Below are positions 38,447-40,153 of a stretch of 40,153 nucleotides of DNA, one piece after another. Location: positions 8,454,711-8,494,863 of the forward strand of contig CM055111.1 of NCBI GenBank assembly GCA_029204225.1, given 5' to 3'. Every line of letters starts with the position of its first letter. The first letter of the stretch is position 1. Source of the stretch: Diphasiastrum complanatum. Taxonomy: Eukaryota > Streptophyta > Lycopodiopsida > Lycopodiales > Lycopodiaceae. Both the position numbers and the translations under genes were made by a program. The notes beneath the pieces were generated by a model. It searched no databases and had not been told where the DNA came from. It was given only the letters and a program-made list of their open reading frames with translations.

Positions 38447-39369
38447 TGTAGAAAAATCAACATCTACTCTATGAATGAGATGCAAACTCTAATAGATCTT
38501 GATCAAACATCAATCAAAACATGAAATGAAGTTTCTGTCCATACCAAAACAGTGAGCTACTATATTTCACACATGTGGATCCGAATATACCATAAATTGA
38601 GCATTCTACACACAAAATTGCAAGATATCACCAATATAGTGCACCAATGGATAGATGACCCAAATAGAACTCATGTACAAGCATGAAATGAGATGTGAGA
38701 GAGAGAAGCTTCTCTTCCCCAAGTTACATCCTTTTATAACAGGTCCAACCCTAATTTCAAACTTTGGTTTCCCTCCATAATGAAAAACCCTACTATGTTG
38801 TGACTAGATTCAATGTCTCTACAACTCAAATTGGATCTATCAAAAACTCGTGTACTACACTTTTCCACACTTTTCAAAAGTGTTTATTGAAATGCCTTTA
38901 GACTAATGTAACTCATTAGAGGAATTCTAAGTCCAAAAATAGCCCTTTGTAAATATTCCCTTTTTATTTTTTCTCAAATTTTTCTTACACATGGACCAAT
39001 CAAAACAGTCAAATTTGAAATCTACGTAACATAACTTTTTGAGTCCACATTTTGATTCCACTTAAAAAATGGCATAACTTCTTAGTGGTAAGTCCAATTT
39101 GAGCATAGTTTAGTGCGTTGGAAAGCACTTTCCAATGATATGTTATATGACATACTTTTGAGCTATAGATAATAGTTATGGCAAGTCAAATTTATTAGCT
39201 ATTTTAATAATACAAAACGAATCTTTGCACGAATTCATATAAGGCCCTTTTGGATCTCAAAACTCTCCTAATATTAAAAAGTCAAATTCTAAGTCTAATA
39301 TAAAATTGGCCTCAATTGCCAAATAAACCAATATAGCAAATTTGACTAAACTAGCTGAAATCTTTCACA
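38447..39369 (-). mobile_element. Ty1/copia 3' LTR (minus strand)
   Basis: About 923 bp. The minus strand starts TGTGAAAGATTTC directly after a polypurine tract and appears to end GATTTTTCTACA. A minus-strand TTATAAAAGG promoter motif lies at about 38733-38742. The right-hand partner LTR is outside the window. Confidence 0.6.
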
Positions 39370-39382
39370 CTCCCTCTTCAAC
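39370..39382 (-). other. Polypurine tract of right-edge copia
   Basis: Minus-strand AGTTGAAGAGGGAG, the same as in the gag-only element at 32515-32528. Confidence 0.8.
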
Positions 39383-40153
39383 TAGTTTTAGCATAGACTT
39401 TGATAACACTCCAAGTGATGTCCTATGCTTCCTAAACGATTCTTTTCCCAATGTTCTGGTAAAGATATCAACTACACATTCTCTTGAAAAAGCATGTTGA
39501 AGTTCCACCTCCTTTGCCATGAGTTGCTCCCTCACAAAATGATATGCCACTTCCATATGCTTGCTCTTAGCATGAATGATAGGATTGATTGCCAACTCTT
39601 GGGCTAATAGGTTGTCACAAAAGATGATTGGGCGTTTTAAAAAATCCACCAAGTGAAGATCCTTGATCATCCTCTTGAGCCATATCATCTCCTTTGTGCA
39701 ATGAGTAAGTGCTTTGTACTCGGCCTCACTAGATGACAATGAGATAGTGGCTTGTTTCTTTGACATCCAAGATATAGCTCCATCACCTATGAAAATACAT
39801 TGAGCACTAATGGATTTCTTATCCATTTGATCTCTAGAAAAGTACGAATCTAAAAATCCAAACAAGCTAGGTGATGATCCCTCATACAATATGCCAAAAT
39901 CTCGAGTTGCGCCATGATATACCTCAAAACTCATTTTTCTAGCTTCCAATGCTCCTCACTAGGATCTTGCATAAATTGACTCAATCTATCAACACAATAG
40001 CTTAGATCTGGACTTGTGATGGTTAGATAGATAAGTGACCCAACTAGCTTTCTATAGAGAGTAATGTCCTTGAAGGATCTTTCATTACCTCTTATAGTTA
40101 GCTTTACATAAGACTCCATAGGTGTTTCACAAGATTTTGCATCTGCCATATGA
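39383..40153 (-). pseudogene. Ty1/copia RT end and RNase H, cut by window edge
   Basis: RT end (40149-39931): DAKSCETPMESYVKL, LYRKLVGSLIYLTITSPDLS, YCVDRLSQFMQDP, EEHWK. A TGA and a frameshift near 39920-39935 separate it from RNase H (39949 downward): DFGILYEGSSPSLFGFLDSY, GDGAISWMSKKQATISLSSS, EAEYKALTHCTKEMIWLKRM, IIFCDNLLAQELA, KHMEVAYHFVREQL, VVDIFTRTLGKESF. The frame ends LKLVEEGV with its stop inside the first bases of the LTR (TGA at 39367-39365). In RNase H the usual SDSDFAGD reads LDSYFSRD, so a catalytic Asp is changed. The rest of pol lies beyond the window. Confidence 0.9.

Overview
This is a 40 kb piece of a land-plant nuclear genome built almost entirely of transposable elements. 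The evidence is plant-type Ty1/copia elements (UBN2-type gag, TGGTATCAGAGC primer sites), Ty3/gypsy elements, a Helitron, a SINE-like insert, and fragments of plant genes (YSL metal transporter, ABCG transporter, BED finger, H3/CENH3-like tail). A species with a large repeat-rich genome (fern, lycophyte or gymnosperm) seems likely, but that is inference. I see no intact host gene, rRNA, tRNA gene or CRISPR array.

Layout. 0-4.8 kb: internally deleted minus-strand gypsy element with two ~780 bp LTRs, an integrase C-terminus and a nonsense-broken downstream ORF. 4.8-7.2 kb: minus-strand copia 3' half (LTR, polypurine tract, RNase H, RT end), with a ~190 bp YSL exon fragment inside RNase H. 7.2-16 kb: a multigene region that looks like a degenerate DNA transposon. 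It holds a transposase-like multi-exon gene, an acidic minus-strand gene, a cluster of six CACGTG boxes between divergent genes, a plus-strand gene joining an H3/CENH3-like N-terminus to a Ulp1-like protease, and two ~1 kb inverted copies of the protease 3' half. 16.3-17.5 kb: gypsy LTR plus chromodomain end, then a GACGT-rich repeat. 17.5-19.5 kb: copia LTR, primer site and gag. 19.6-23.4 kb: gypsy LTR with CT microsatellites, a 1.1 kb pyrimidine tract, a minisatellite and a nonsense-broken gag. 23.4-24.3 kb: 5' part of an ABCG transporter gene, minus strand. 26.05-26.29 kb: a 241 bp non-autonomous Helitron. 26.3-27.0 kb: a probable copia LTR. 27.62-33.18 kb: a complete, apparently very young non-autonomous copia element with identical 647 bp LTRs, a 5 bp target duplication and one 1024-residue ORF made of gag plus a ~767-residue extension with no pol motifs. 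34.2-34.4 kb: a BED-finger exon. 34.4-37.5 kb: degenerate gypsy pol. 37.58-37.67 kb: an 89 bp tRNA-like insert with 12 bp target repeats. 37.7-38.4 kb: minus-strand gypsy gag. 38.4 kb to the end: minus-strand copia LTR and RT/RNase H, entering from outside the window.

How parts may work together: the young gag-only element needs a protease/integrase/RT donor. The copia at the right edge shares its polypurine-tract/LTR-start context (GTTGAAGAGGGAGTGTGAAA) and is a plausible relative of such a helper, although its own pol is damaged. The most unusual locus is 11.3-14.4 kb, where a G-box-rich bidirectional promoter separates two genes, one of them a histone-tail/SUMO-protease-like fusion inside a mobile element.
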